From assembly GCF_003568865.1 (NCBI RefSeq), contig NZ_CP031115.1, positions 682,001 to 746,000 of the forward strand: a stretch of DNA of 64,000 nucleotides. The letters are read 5' to 3'. The notes under the pieces are model-generated. The model was not told where the DNA came from, did not search any database, and saw nothing but the letters and a program-made list of their open reading frames with translations. The stretch is from Rubrobacter indicoceani (lineage in GTDB: Bacteria; Actinomycetota; Rubrobacteria; Rubrobacterales; Rubrobacteraceae). This document shows, piece after piece, positions 1 to 8,227 of this stretch; the stretch's first letter is position 1, and the number at the start of each line of letters is the position of its first letter. Position numbers and translations under genes: made by a program.

Positions 1-591
1 GGGGCGAGCGTCATACCGCTCCTCTCCGTCGAAGCGGCCCGCACTTATCCGGCCGATTTCCGGGTCGGAGAACGCGACAGGGCAAAGGTAGCTGGCTTTG
101 ACTTCGGCAACACCCCGACGGGCATCCTGCGCGAAAAAGACTTCCCGCCCGGCTCGACCTGCGCCATGACCACCACGAACGGAACCCGCATCGTTGAGGC
201 CGGGGCGGGCAGCCCCGTCATACTCGCAGGGTCTTTCGCCAACGCCGGAACCGTTGCGCAAGACATACTTCTGCGCTTCGAGCGAGGTGAATCATCTGAG
301 GTTTCGGTCGTGGGATGCGGCTGGCGCGGCAGACGAACCTCCGAAGACGAAGCGGCTTCGGCGGAGAGCCTCTCCCGCTTGAGAGGCTCGGGCATCCCGC
401 GCCGGGCAGAGAAAGTCGTGGCCGACCACGAAAAAAGGCCCCCGGGCTCGCTCAGAAACAACGACGCCGCCCGACGGTTAAAGAGCCCCGGATACGAAAA
501 AGACCTCTACTTCTGCCTCGAAAAAGACATCGTCCCCGTGGCTCCGGTTCTGGTAGGGGGAGCCTTCGTGGCATACGATGACCGCCGTTGA
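1..591 (+). CDS. comB: 2-phosphosulfolactate phosphatase family protein (ComB), 5'-truncated by window edge
   Basis: The open frame enters from the left edge, so the N-terminus is missing. The visible 196 residues carry ComB signatures: a GFDFGNTP-like segment near the start, TTTNGTR at the codon of base 166, AGSFANA shortly after, and a late VGCGWRGRR..ED block. ComB hydrolyses 2-phosphosulfolactate to sulfolactate in coenzyme M synthesis; in bacteria without methanogenesis the family's role is usually unproven. A second, more divergent ComB lies at 57235-57978. The ATG at 166 is internal to the domain and is not the real start. Family assignment is firm, substrate is inference. Confidence 0.85.
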   Translation, partial: GASVIPLLSVEAARTYPADFRVGERDRAKVAGFDFGNTPTGILREKDFPPGSTCAMTTTNGTRIVEAGAGSPVILAGSFANAGTVAQDILLRFERGESSEVSVVGCGWRGRRTSEDEAASAESLSRLRGSGIPRRAEKVVADHEKRPPGSLRNNDAARRLKSPGYEKDLYFCLEKDIVPVAPVLVGGAFVAYDDRR

Positions 592-645
592 GCGGCGTGT
601 AATCGGCCCTACGTAGTAAAAGGCCGCGAGCGGGGAAAATTTACC

Positions 646-674
646 TTGACAGTGTATCCGGGGGGAATTACTCT
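646..674 (+). promoter_or_regulatory. Candidate sigma70-type promoter upstream of the small protein
   Basis: TTGACA at 646-651 is a perfect -35 hexamer. Seventeen bases on, TACTCT at 669-674 fits the TAnnnT pattern of a -10. This places the transcript start near 681, about 95 bases before the ATG at 778. The leader holds two copies of GTTACAAG (699-706 and 719-726) 20 bases apart. Inferred by eye only. Confidence 0.5.
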
Positions 675-777
675 GGATTCAGATCGAGCGAAGCAAACGT
701 TACAAGCTCACCTGCAGAGTTACAAGGTAGGGCGGACGCAAGCGGAGCCACTCCGATCACGAAAGGAGGTGGAAGAC

Positions 778-978
778 ATGACCATGACCATCAATCACGA
801 GAAGGTTCGGGAGTACACTCGCGAAGACGTGGACAAGGCCATTGACGTTATAGAGCGTCACCTTGAGAAGGAAGCCAGGACGCGCAACCTGCTCGATGAG
901 CAGGCGATCATGCGTCCGAAGGACCTGTGCAAGCAGCAGGGCCTCGACATGGTTTCCGAACTGCGCGGGATGGCCTGA
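778..978 (+). CDS. Small hypothetical protein (66 aa), strongly translated
   Basis: I do not recognise this protein. The start is fixed by AAAGGAGGT at 762-770, almost the full anti-Shine-Dalgarno complement, 7 bases before ATG 778; longer readings would begin inside the candidate promoter. The product is about 66 residues, charged and apparently helical (EYTREDVDKAIDVIERHLEK), with one cysteine, no signal peptide and no membrane segment. The strong promoter and SD suggest abundant expression. It is followed by hairpins, alternative RNA structures and an intrinsic terminator, which could be its 3' UTR or a separate RNA. A small regulatory or stress protein is possible, but function is unknown. 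Confidence 0.7.
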   Translation: MTMTINHEKVREYTREDVDKAIDVIERHLEKEARTRNLLDEQAIMRPKDLCKQQGLDMVSELRGMA

Positions 979-985
979 TCCGACA

Positions 986-1006
986 CCTCTCCGGACAGCG
1001 GAGGGG
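986..1006 (+). other. Stem-loop just after the small ORF
   Basis: CCTCTCCG (986-993) pairs with CGGAGGGG (999-1006) around a five-base loop, with one G.U pair. No T-run follows, so it is more likely a stabilising or processing hairpin than a terminator. Confidence 0.5.
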
Positions 1007-1021
1007 TCAACGCAGCAGGTA

Positions 1022-1151
1022 AGCCTGTGAAGGGGGATGCACAGTATTCTGCATCCCGAGGCCGCTAGCCGCTACCGGCAGCGACCCGACAGGCTGTTCA
1101 TCCCCCTTCAGCTAGGCTGCTAGAGGGCCGGGTTTTCCCGGCTCTCTTTTT
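1022..1151 (+). ncRNA. Candidate structured RNA with mutually exclusive helices
   Basis: Three long complementary segments are visible. AGCCTGT (1022-1028) pairs with ACAGGCT (1089-1095). A perfect 12-base pairing links 1028-1039 (TGAAGGGGGATG) with 1099-1110 (CATCCCCCTTCA). GGATGCA (1035-1041) also pairs with TGCATCC (1050-1056). The first and third can coexist, but both compete with the second, giving two alternative folds as in switches. An intrinsic terminator at 1122-1151 ends the unit. It matches no riboswitch, 6S, SRP or tmRNA signature I know. It may be an independent sRNA, a 3' UTR or an attenuator for the now broken cupin gene. Boundaries are approximate. Confidence 0.4.
1122..1151 (+). 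terminator. Intrinsic terminator
   Basis: An 11-base stem (1122-1132 with 1137-1147, one G.U pair) closes a TTTT loop and runs into five Ts (1147-1151). It ends the transcript carrying the small protein and/or the structured RNA. Confidence 0.85.
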
Positions 1152-1310
1152 CGTGTGTTTTTCTCACCTTCTACGTTTTTGCGGCCGGGTTCGGGCGAGG
1201 GTATTTCCCGGCTAGCGCGGGTACATCCGCAGTCACCACGTGCCCGAGAACTGCAGGAGACTACAGATCATGGGCCAGAAACCAACCGTGAGACGAGACG
1301 GAGATCAGAG

Positions 1311-1663
1311 ATGGGAGACCTGTGGAGCGAGAAGGACGTGCCTCAGAGAGTGCGGGTCTACTGGAAAACGCTTATAAGCAAAGGTTCGACCGCTGGCGAG
1401 AACCTCACCCCGGGCGTCGGTTGCATCCCCCGGCGAGGCGCTGCGCGAGCACCGGCACAGCCAGGAGGAGATCTACCTGGTGCTGCAAGGACGCGGGTTG
1501 ATCCGGGTCGGAGACGAGGAGTTGAACGTCGGGGCCGGATCAGCGGTCTTTACCGGGCGACGCGCTACATTACTGTGAGAACACAGGTGTGGCGGATCTG
1601 CAGGTGGCCTACGTCTTCCCGGCGGATTTCTTTGATGGGGTCGAGTACGTTTGCGAGAACTGA
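1311..1663 (+). pseudogene. Cupin-domain protein, broken by two 2-base deletions
   Basis: Reading from ATG 1311, the frame gives MGDLWSEKDVPQRV... up to TPGVGCIP. The frame then shifts near 1425-1433, where about two bases are missing from a C-run. The next frame reads ALREHRHSQEEIYLVLQGRG and GDEELNVGAGSAVF, the metal-binding first cupin motif. A second shift near 1553 leads to DALHYCENTG...AYVFPADFFDGVEYVCEN and a stop at 1661-1663. The three pieces form one continuous small cupin of about 117 residues in three frames. No intact product is possible unless the sequence is in error. An intact cupin of different sequence lies at 20101-20583. Confidence 0.8.
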
Positions 1664-1707
1664 ACGCGATGATTTCGCTGAAATCAGGTGGTTCATCGCT
1701 TAAAGAG

Positions 1708-1796
1708 CGGAGGAGGAGGGATTCGAACCCTCGATACCCCGTGAAGGATATAACACCTTAGCAGGGTGCCGCTTTCGGCCGCTCAGCCACTCCTCC
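1708..1796 (-). tRNA. tRNA-Ser (anticodon GCT)
   Basis: The reverse complement folds as a class II tRNA: acceptor GGAGGAG/CTCCTCC, a T-arm with GGTTCGAATCC, a long variable arm and anticodon loop CTGCTAA (GCT). The discriminator is G and CCA is not encoded. Confidence 0.95.
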
Positions 1797-1847
1797 GAGC
1801 GGGAGTATATCAGGTGGGCGGGGGGCTATAAAAGGGGTCCTGCGGGG

Positions 1848-2858
1848 CTATTTGGCCGCCGGGTCGGCCTCGTTTTCGGACAGGGTTTGGAGCACGGAGG
1901 GTTTGTCGTCGGCGGGCTTTGCGTCGAGGATCTCCTCCCCGGAGAGCTCTTCTTTCAGGCGCACGAGCGTGGCGTTCAGGGTCGCCCCGAAAAGAATGGC
2001 CAAAGAGGCGATGTAGAGGTAGAGGAGCAGGACTATGACGACGCCTATCGAGCCGTAGGTCTGGTCGTAGGAGCCAAAGTTGTTGACGTAGAGGCTGAAG
2101 GCCGCGCTTGCCAGCAGCCACAGAAACACCCCGACAAAGCCTCCGGGTGTGATCCACCGAAACGGCTGCCCGGCGTCCGGGGCGAAGTAGAACATCAGCG
2201 CGACGGCTATGACCATGATCAGGAGCGCGGCGGGCCAGCGCACGATGTTCCAGAGAAGCTCGAACGTCCCGCTGAGCCCGAAATAGCCCGCGATGCCGGA
2301 GCCGATAGACGGCCCGAGGACTAGCAGTAGAACGGCGAAGATGATAAGGGCCGAAAGCCCGAGCGTCATAAGGATGGCGATGCCGCGAACCTTCCAGAAC
2401 GGACGCGTCTCCTGGACATCGTAGGCTTTGTTCAGGGCGTTTATGAAGGCGGCGAACGCGCCCGAGGCGCTCCAGATGGTGAACAGGATGCCGAAGGAGA
2501 GCAGCCCCGGCGCTGGGTTGGAGCCGTCTATGACCGGCCCGATAAAGCTCTCGAAGAGATCGTAGAGTTGCGTCGGCATGATCTGCCGGAAGTAATCAAG
2601 GACGGTCGAGGCCAGATCCGGGTTTCCGACGAGGCTGGCCAGAGAGACAAGGACAAGGATAAACGGGAAAAGGGCCAGGACAAGGTAGTAGGCGAGCTGC
2701 GCCGCAAGCCCCATCGCGTCGTCCCGGATAAACTCCTGCGCCGTAGCCTTCAGCGTCCTTACCGAGAGCATCGCCCTGAGATCGCTGAAGAACCCCCCGA
2801 GGGATCCGGTCGCCGGGCGGTCCGCCACCGATGAATAACCCGTTTTCTCCGTACTCAA
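1848..2858 (-). CDS. YihY/BrkB family inner-membrane protein
   Basis: A 336-residue protein with about six membrane segments and the family core: an N-terminal amphipathic region ending DDAMGLAAQLAYYLVLALFP, then IWSASGAFAAFINALNKAYDV and, near the end, YGSIGVVIVLLLYLYIASLAILFGA. The family was once called ribonuclease BN, a name later withdrawn; its molecular role, probably envelope or transport, is unsettled. The hydrophilic tail of about 45 residues is acidic. The start is TTG at 2858 without a clear SD, so a slightly downstream start is possible. It is divergent from the aquaporin gene across a 339-base gap and convergent with tRNA-Ser. Confidence 0.88.
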   Translation of the reverse strand: MSTEKTGYSSVADRPATGSLGGFFSDLRAMLSVRTLKATAQEFIRDDAMGLAAQLAYYLVLALFPFILVLVSLASLVGNPDLASTVLDYFRQIMPTQLYDLFESFIGPVIDGSNPAPGLLSFGILFTIWSASGAFAAFINALNKAYDVQETRPFWKVRGIAILMTLGLSALIIFAVLLLVLGPSIGSGIAGYFGLSGTFELLWNIVRWPAALLIMVIAVALMFYFAPDAGQPFRWITPGGFVGVFLWLLASAAFSLYVNNFGSYDQTYGSIGVVIVLLLYLYIASLAILFGATLNATLVRLKEELSGEEILDAKPADDKPSVLQTLSENEADPAAK

Positions 2859-3197
2859 AAGGAAACCCCCGAAGTATCGCCGGAAAACCTTGCCCCGACA
2901 CCCGAACGAAGCAGCGTCTGAAGAGTATATCCTGCGCGAGCTGTTTTCTTCTCCGCCACCGTTTTACGGCGTTTGACACCCGAACCGCCGGGTAATTATC
3001 CCGTAATCCGTATGCGGGCCAGTAACTTTTCCGGTGCGGGAGATGTCTGAAAAGGCAAGAGACCGATGTCGGCGGCGAATTGCTTCCGTTGCATGCCCGG
3101 CGGGCTTTAGAGAAGCGACGCAAGCATGGAGGCGGGGGTCCGTGTCGGGGTCGGTCAGATACGAGGTAAGCCGGATAAAAGAAAGCGGGAGGCGCAG
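2859..3197. other. Divergent intergenic region between yihY-like gene and aquaporin
   Basis: No credible gene is seen; the overlapping open frames are shadows. The stretch holds TTGACA at 2973-2978 with an AT-rich patch 15-17 bases downstream (about 2993-3001), a possible plus-strand promoter for the aquaporin with a weak -10. Purine-rich AGCGGGAGG at about 3184-3192 is the aquaporin ribosome binding site. Nothing else stands out. Confidence 0.5.
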
Positions 3198-3947
3198 ATG
3201 GCAAACAGAAGTAGAACGGCGAGCCGGGGGCTGTACGGCAGCGACGCCGGGAGCAACCGGGTAAGGACGGCGGCTGCCGAGTTCGTCGGGACGTTTATCC
3301 TGATCTTCGGGGGTACGGCGGTCGCGACGGGGGCCATACTGGAGCAGGGTACGGCCGGCCCGGCCTACGACTCGCTGGCCGTCGCGCTCGCGTTCGGTAT
3401 CACGCTGCTGGCGATAGTAGCCTCCATCGGTCACATCTCCGGGGCACACGTCAACCCGGCGGTAACCATCTCGCTGGCGGCGACGGGCAAGCTTCCCTGG
3501 AATTACGTCCCGCTGTACATCGCGGCTCAGCTAGGCGGGGCGATATTCGGTTCCCTTGCGACCTGGATCACCTTTGGAAGCGGAGCCCGTTCCGAGGCGA
3601 ACCTCGCAGCGACCTTCCCGACGCAGGGCGTAGGCGATTTCCAGGCTCTCCTGGTCGAGATTCTTGTAACCTTTATCCTTGTTTTCGTGGTGATCTCGGT
3701 TGCAACGGACGACCGGGTCGCCCCGGCGGTCGCTCCGGTAGCGGTCGGGGCGGCGCTCGCGGTCGGCGTGTTTATCGCCGGCCCGATCACGGGCGGCTCT
3801 CTGAACCCGGCGCGGACGCTCGGCCCGATGATCGTTTCGGGGCAGTTCTCGAGCGTCTGGGTCTACATCCTAGGTCCGATCATCGGCGGCGTCGCGGCGG
3901 CCTTTCTCTATGACCGGTTTATAGCGAAGGCCGACGCGCCGGAGTAG
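3198..3947 (+). CDS. MIP family aquaporin
   Basis: A 249-residue channel with six membrane segments and two half-helix loops. Both NPA boxes are intact: HVNPAVT (Asn near residue 86) and SLNPARTLGP (Asn near residue 203). The second box lacks the Asp after NPAR that is typical of glycerol facilitators, so a water-selective aquaporin is favoured; this is family knowledge rather than proof. Start ATG 3198 follows GGGAGG; longer readings from 3126 lack an SD. The first 25 residues are basic and cytoplasmic. A strong terminator follows at 3967-4002. A role in osmotic water flux agrees with the BCCT betaine transporter at 26.5 kb. Confidence 0.92.
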   Translation: MANRSRTASRGLYGSDAGSNRVRTAAAEFVGTFILIFGGTAVATGAILEQGTAGPAYDSLAVALAFGITLLAIVASIGHISGAHVNPAVTISLAATGKLPWNYVPLYIAAQLGGAIFGSLATWITFGSGARSEANLAATFPTQGVGDFQALLVEILVTFILVFVVISVATDDRVAPAVAPVAVGAALAVGVFIAGPITGGSLNPARTLGPMIVSGQFSSVWVYILGPIIGGVAAAFLYDRFIAKADAPE

Positions 3948-3966
3948 TGCGGGCACCGTTTTCTAC

Positions 3967-4002
3967 GGGCCTCCGCCCGTTCCGGGCGGGGGCTTCTTTT
4001 TG
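3967..4002 (+). terminator. Intrinsic terminator after the aquaporin gene
   Basis: CCGCCCG (3973-3979) pairs with CGGGCGG (3983-3989) around TTC. The stem extends outward with one wobble, and CTTCTTTTT follows. Confidence 0.8.
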
Positions 4003-4040
4003 GTTCGGGTATCGTCCCGGGCGTCCCGTATACTCGGGGC

Positions 4041-6185
4041 ATGAGAGCTATAGTGGCCGAAAAACCCTCCGTCGCGAGGGACATCGCGGGCGCTCTCGGC
4101 CAGCACCGCAAAGGCAGGGGCTCCCTCAGCGGCGACGGCTGGACGGTTACGTGGGCCCTGGGGCACCTGGCCGAACTCGCCCCGCCCGACGCCTACGGTG
4201 AGGAGTACAAACGCTGGCGGATGGAGAGCCTGCCGATCCTGCCGGAGCGCTTCAAGGTGCGCGTCAACAGCCGGACCCGCGAGCAGTTCAACATCGTCAG
4301 GGGAATACTCTCCGACCCCTCCGTGACGGAGGTCGTCAACGCCTGCGACGCCGGACGCGAGGGGGAGCTTATCTTTGCGTATCTGTACGGCCTGAGCAAC
4401 TGTCGGAAGCCCGTTTCACGGCTCTGGATCTCCTCTCTTACCCGGGAGGCGATCTCCGGCGGTTTCCGCAACCTCCGCCCCGGACACTCCATGAAGCCGC
4501 TCGAAGATGCCGCCCGCAGTCGCTCGGAGGCCGACTGGACCGTCGGCATGAACGCCACCCGCGCCTACTCCATAAAGTTCTCCAGCCCCGGAAACGTCCT
4601 GTCGGTCGGTCGGGTACAGACCCCGACCCTCAGGTTGATCGTAGACCGCGAAAAAGAGATAGAGAGCTTCAAGCCCGAGAAGTTCTGGACCGTTCACGCC
4701 CGGTTCAAACGCGAGGGCGAGACCTACGACGGCGTCTGGTTCAGGGACAAGCAGAACCGCCTCGACGTAAAGGAAAAAGCCGATGAACTCGCCGCGAAGG
4801 TCGGGGGCGGCGACGGAGTCGTTCGAAAAGCCGAGAAAAAAACCGCGACCGAGAGACCGCCCCTTCTGCACGACCTCACCGAGCTTCAGCGCAACGCCAA
4901 CGCCCGGTTCGGGTTCACCGCCGACCGGACGCTCAAGGTCGCTCAGAGCCTGTACGAAGAAAAAAAGCTCGTGACCTATCCGCGCACGTCGAGCCGGTAC
5001 CTATCCGGGGACATGATCCCGACCTTCAAAAAGCGCCTCGTCGCCGCCGGGAGCCTGCCGGAACTGGAACCGTTTGCGGAGCGGCTGATCGCACTCGAAA
5101 AGCTGCCGGTAAGCAAGCGCATCGTGAACGACTCGAAGGTTACCGACCACCACGCCATCGTCCCGACCGGAAAGCCCGCTACGATAAGCCTGTCCGCCGA
5201 CGAATCCAGGGTCTATGACCTGATCGCCCGTCGGTTTCTCGCGGTCTTCCTGCCGGATGCCCGCTTTGAGAACACGACCATCGTTACCGGGGTGTGCGAT
5301 GAGACCTTTCTATCCAGAGGCCGAACTGTGCTGCAGCAGGGCTGGCGCGAACTGTACCCGGACGGCCTGAGCGGTCGCCGGGAGAAGGAGCCGCCCGTTC
5401 TCCCGGCGGTCGAGGTCGGGCAGGAGTGGAAGGTGTCGAAGGTCGGGGTGAAGGAGGGCGAGACAAAGCCGCCGCCGCGCTATTCGGAGTCGGCGCTGCT
5501 CGGAGCGATGGAGACGGCGGGGAGGTTCGTCGAGGACGAGGAGCTGCGGCAGGCGATGAAGGACTCCGGCCTCGGCACGCCCGCGACGCGGGCGGCGACC
5601 ATCGAGCGGTTGATCAAGGTCGGATATCTGGAGCGCGAGAAGAAGGCCCTGCTCCCGACGCAGAAGGGACGTTCGCTTATCGCCCTGCTTGGCGAGAACT
5701 CCCTCGCCTCACCGGAGCTTACGGCCCGCTGGGAGGAGCGGCTGGCCCGGATGGAGCGCGGCGAGGACCGGCGCGAGGACTTTATGAACGGCATAAACCG
5801 CTTTGTCGGTTCTCTTGTCGAGGAGGTCGGGAGGACCGAGGGGGAGAAACTCGCCGCCGCACCGCGTTCGTATGGTGGGAGATCAAAGCCATCCGGCGAA
5901 CCGCTCGGTTTCTGCCCGAAGTGCGGCTCTCCGGTCGTCGAGACAAAGAAATCGTTCGGGTGTTCGGCGTGGAAGGAGCGCGGCTGCAAGTTCGCCATCT
6001 GGAAAACGACCGCCGGGAAGAGGATCAGCGAAAGTCAGGCGAAGCAACTTCTCACAAAGGGCCGCACAAACAGACTCAAGGGCTTCAAAAGCAAGGGCGG
6101 CCGGCAGTTCCCGGCGGCTCTTGTGCTGGACCGGGAGAAGAACGTCCGCCTCGACTTCGGAGCGCGCGAGAGCGGAGATACTTGA
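4041..6185 (+). CDS. topB: DNA topoisomerase III (type IA)
   Basis: A 714-residue type IA topoisomerase, the length expected for TopB. The N-terminal Toprim domain starts AIVAEKPSVARDI (catalytic Glu) and has the acidic motif CDAGREGELIF. The nucleophilic tyrosine is in VTYPRTSSRYL near residue 313. The central domain keeps DSKVTDHHAI and GTPATRA. The C-terminus carries one zinc-ribbon repeat with CPKCG and a second Cys pair (GCSAWKERGC), followed by a basic tail. It relaxes or decatenates single-strand-containing DNA in the cytoplasm. It stands alone after a terminator. The next gene starts 33 bases after its stop, so read-through is possible. Confidence 0.95.
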   Translation: MRAIVAEKPSVARDIAGALGQHRKGRGSLSGDGWTVTWALGHLAELAPPDAYGEEYKRWRMESLPILPERFKVRVNSRTREQFNIVRGILSDPSVTEVVNACDAGREGELIFAYLYGLSNCRKPVSRLWISSLTREAISGGFRNLRPGHSMKPLEDAARSRSEADWTVGMNATRAYSIKFSSPGNVLSVGRVQTPTLRLIVDREKEIESFKPEKFWTVHARFKREGETYDGVWFRDKQNRLDVKEKADELAAKVGGGDGVVRKAEKKTATERPPLLHDLTELQRNANARFGFTADRTLKVAQSLYEEKKLVTYPRTSSRYLSGDMIPTFKKRLVAAGSLPELEPFAERLIALEKLPVSKRIVNDSKVTDHHAIVPTGKPATISLSADESRVYDLIARRFLAVFLPDARFENTTIVTGVCDETFLSRGRTVLQQGWRELYPDGLSGRREKEPPVLPAVEVGQEWKVSKVGVKEGETKPPPRYSESALLGAMETAGRFVEDEELRQAMKDSGLGTPATRAATIERLIKVGYLEREKKALLPTQKGRSLIALLGENSLASPELTARWEERLARMERGEDRREDFMNGINRFVGSLVEEVGRTEGEKLAAAPRSYGGRSKPSGEPLGFCPKCGSPVVETKKSFGCSAWKERGCKFAIWKTTAGKRISESQAKQLLTKGRTNRLKGFKSKGGRQFPAALVLDREKNVRLDFGARESGDT

Positions 6186-6218
6186 TTTCCGCGTCGTTGG
6201 GGTAGACTCCTTTCGTCT

Positions 6219-7469
6219 ATGAGAGTGATAATTATCGGGGCCGGGCTTGCCGGCCTCACATGCGCGAAGGTACTGAACACAAACGGCCACGAGGTCTCGG
6301 TGTACGAGGCCTCGGACGGCGTCGGCGGTCGCGTGCGCACGGACGAGGCGGACGGCTTCCTGCTCGACCGGGGATTTCAGGTCTTCTTCACGGCGTATCC
6401 GGCGGCGAAGCGACACCTCGACTACGGAAGGCTGGACCTTAGAGCTTTTGACCCGGGAGCGGCTATCCACCGGGGCCGGAGGACGGACGTGCTCTCGGAC
6501 CCGCTGCGCGACCCGGCATCGGCGGTTCCGGGGCTTCTGACGGACGTGGCGAGCTTTGCGGACAAGCTGAACACCCTGCGCCTGAGCGCGAAGCTCGGAG
6601 CAAAAGGGCTCCCGGTGGACTCCGTAACGCAGATGGAGATCGAAGCCGAGGTCTTGGCGGAGCAATACCTGCTGGAGGCCGGTTTCTCCGAGCGGATACT
6701 GGACAATTTCTTTCGACCGTTTTATGGTGGGATCTTCCTTGACCGGACGCTCGCTACCTCGGCGCGGGTGCTGGCGTTTACGTTTTCGATGCTGACTCGC
6801 GGTGAGACGACCGTCCCGACCCTCGGGATGCAGCGGATACCGGAGCAGCTCGCCTCGCACCTGCCGGAGGGCTCGGTCCACCTGAGCAGCCGCGTCGAGG
6901 AACTCCTTGCCAAAGGCGAGCGGGTGAGCGCGGTGCGGGTAAACGGCGCGGAGGTCGAGGCCGACGCCGTCGTCGTGGCGACGGAGTCTCCGAGCGCGGC
7001 GAAGCTCGCCGGGAAACCGACCCCCGAAGGCGCGGTCGGAGAGGTCTGCGTCTACTACGAACTCTCCGGCAGGGCCGACGGAAAGAAAGTCGGCCTCGGC
7101 GCGGGCGACGGGGTGTTCTTCAACAACGCAAGCGAGATGACCGCCGTCAGCGACGCCTACGCCCCGACCGGACGCAAGCTCCTGAGCGCGGTGCATATCG
7201 GGCAGCTCGACGGGCTTTCGGACAACGAGATATACCGTCGCGGCATCACCGAGCTATCGGACTGGTACCCGGATGCCGATTTCAGGCCGCTCGCCGTCTA
7301 CCGGCTGCCGTTCTGTCAGTTTGCCCAGCCGCCCGGCACACACCGCCGGACACCGGGGAACGCCACCGACGAGCCGGGGCTTTACCTGGCGGGCGAGTAC
7401 ACCGAAGACGCCTCGATAAACGGCGCGATGCTCTCGGGCGAGAAGGCGGCGAAGGCGGTGATGGCATGA
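6219..7469 (+). CDS. FAD-dependent amine oxidase / desaturase-like oxidoreductase
   Basis: A 416-residue flavoprotein. The N-terminal Rossmann dinucleotide motif is VIIIGAGLAGLTCAKVL, followed by VYEASDGVGGRVRTDE, which marks the amine oxidase / phytoene-desaturase superfamily. The FAD-binding C-terminal motif is GLYLAGEYTEDASINGAMLSG. The fold is certain, the substrate is not: polyamines, carotenoids or protoporphyrinogen-like compounds are all used by relatives. It overlaps the following ABC ATPase gene by four bases, so it is probably translated with the exporter and may act on the same compound or pathway. Confidence 0.85.
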   Translation: MRVIIIGAGLAGLTCAKVLNTNGHEVSVYEASDGVGGRVRTDEADGFLLDRGFQVFFTAYPAAKRHLDYGRLDLRAFDPGAAIHRGRRTDVLSDPLRDPASAVPGLLTDVASFADKLNTLRLSAKLGAKGLPVDSVTQMEIEAEVLAEQYLLEAGFSERILDNFFRPFYGGIFLDRTLATSARVLAFTFSMLTRGETTVPTLGMQRIPEQLASHLPEGSVHLSSRVEELLAKGERVSAVRVNGAEVEADAVVVATESPSAAKLAGKPTPEGAVGEVCVYYELSGRADGKKVGLGAGDGVFFNNASEMTAVSDAYAPTGRKLLSAVHIGQLDGLSDNEIYRRGITELSDWYPDADFRPLAVYRLPFCQFAQPPGTHRRTPGNATDEPGLYLAGEYTEDASINGAMLSGEKAAKAVMA

Positions 7470-8227
7470 ACCCGGAGAGAAGCAGCAGCGGCCTCCCCGC
7501 GCTGAAGGTGGAAAACCTGCGCAAAACCTACCGGGACGGCTTCGTCGCGCTCGACGGGATATCGCTCGAAGTCGGGGCGGGGAAGTTCTTCGGCCTGCTC
7601 GGGCCTAACGGAGCGGGGAAGACCACGCTCATAAACTCCATAGTAAGCCTCGCAAAGCCGGATTTGGGGACGGTCGAAGTCTTCGGCAAAGACGCCCACA
7701 AGGACTTCCGGGCGGCGCGGCGGATGATCGGGGTAAGCCCGCAGGAGATAAACCTCGACAAGTTCCTTACCGTCCGGGAGGCCCTGACCTACCACGCCGG
7801 GTACTTCGGCGTTCCAAAGAAAAAGGCCGGGATGCGGGCCGAGGAACTGCTGGAACGATTCTCGCTCTCCGACAAGCGCGACAGCCGGGTGAACACGCTC
7901 TCGGGCGGGATGAAGCGGCGGGTGCTCTTCGCCCGCGCTCTGATGCACGACCCGGACCTGCTCTTTCTCGACGAGCCGACCGCCGGGGTGGATATCGAGC
8001 TCCGGCAGTCGCTCTGGGAGTACATCCGCGAGCTCAACCGGGGCGGCCTGACCATCCTCCTGACGACGCACTACCTTGAAGAGGCCGAAGCCCTGTGTGA
8101 GGAGCTTGCAATAATAAACGGCGGCAGCATCGTGGACTCCGGGTCGAAGAGCAGCCTGAAATCCCGCTACGGCGTGAAGAGCATCGAGGAGGTTTACCTG
8201 AAGGTGGTTCACGATGGTGAGCGGTAG
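7466..8227 (+). CDS. ABC-2 type exporter, ATP-binding subunit
   Basis: A 253-residue nucleotide-binding domain with Walker A GPNGAGKT (about residues 47-54), Q-loop VSPQEINLDKFLT, signature LSGGMKRR, Walker B LLFLDEP and the H-loop in TTHYLEEAE. The architecture matches the CcmA/DrrA-type ATPases of ABC-2 exporters. It overlaps the FAD oxidoreductase upstream by four bases and the permease downstream by 14, so the three form a coupled operon. The substrate is unknown. Confidence 0.93.
   Translation: MNPERSSSGLPALKVENLRKTYRDGFVALDGISLEVGAGKFFGLLGPNGAGKTTLINSIVSLAKPDLGTVEVFGKDAHKDFRAARRMIGVSPQEINLDKFLTVREALTYHAGYFGVPKKKAGMRAEELLERFSLSDKRDSRVNTLSGGMKRRVLFARALMHDPDLLFLDEPTAGVDIELRQSLWEYIRELNRGGLTILLTTHYLEEAEALCEELAIINGGSIVDSGSKSSLKSRYGVKSIEEVYLKVVHDGER

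Noticed and set aside
1028-1110. An H-type pseudoknot formed by the 7- and 12-base helices together
   Set aside because: The loop crossing the 11-12-base helix would have zero bases, which is not feasible, so the helices are treated as alternatives.
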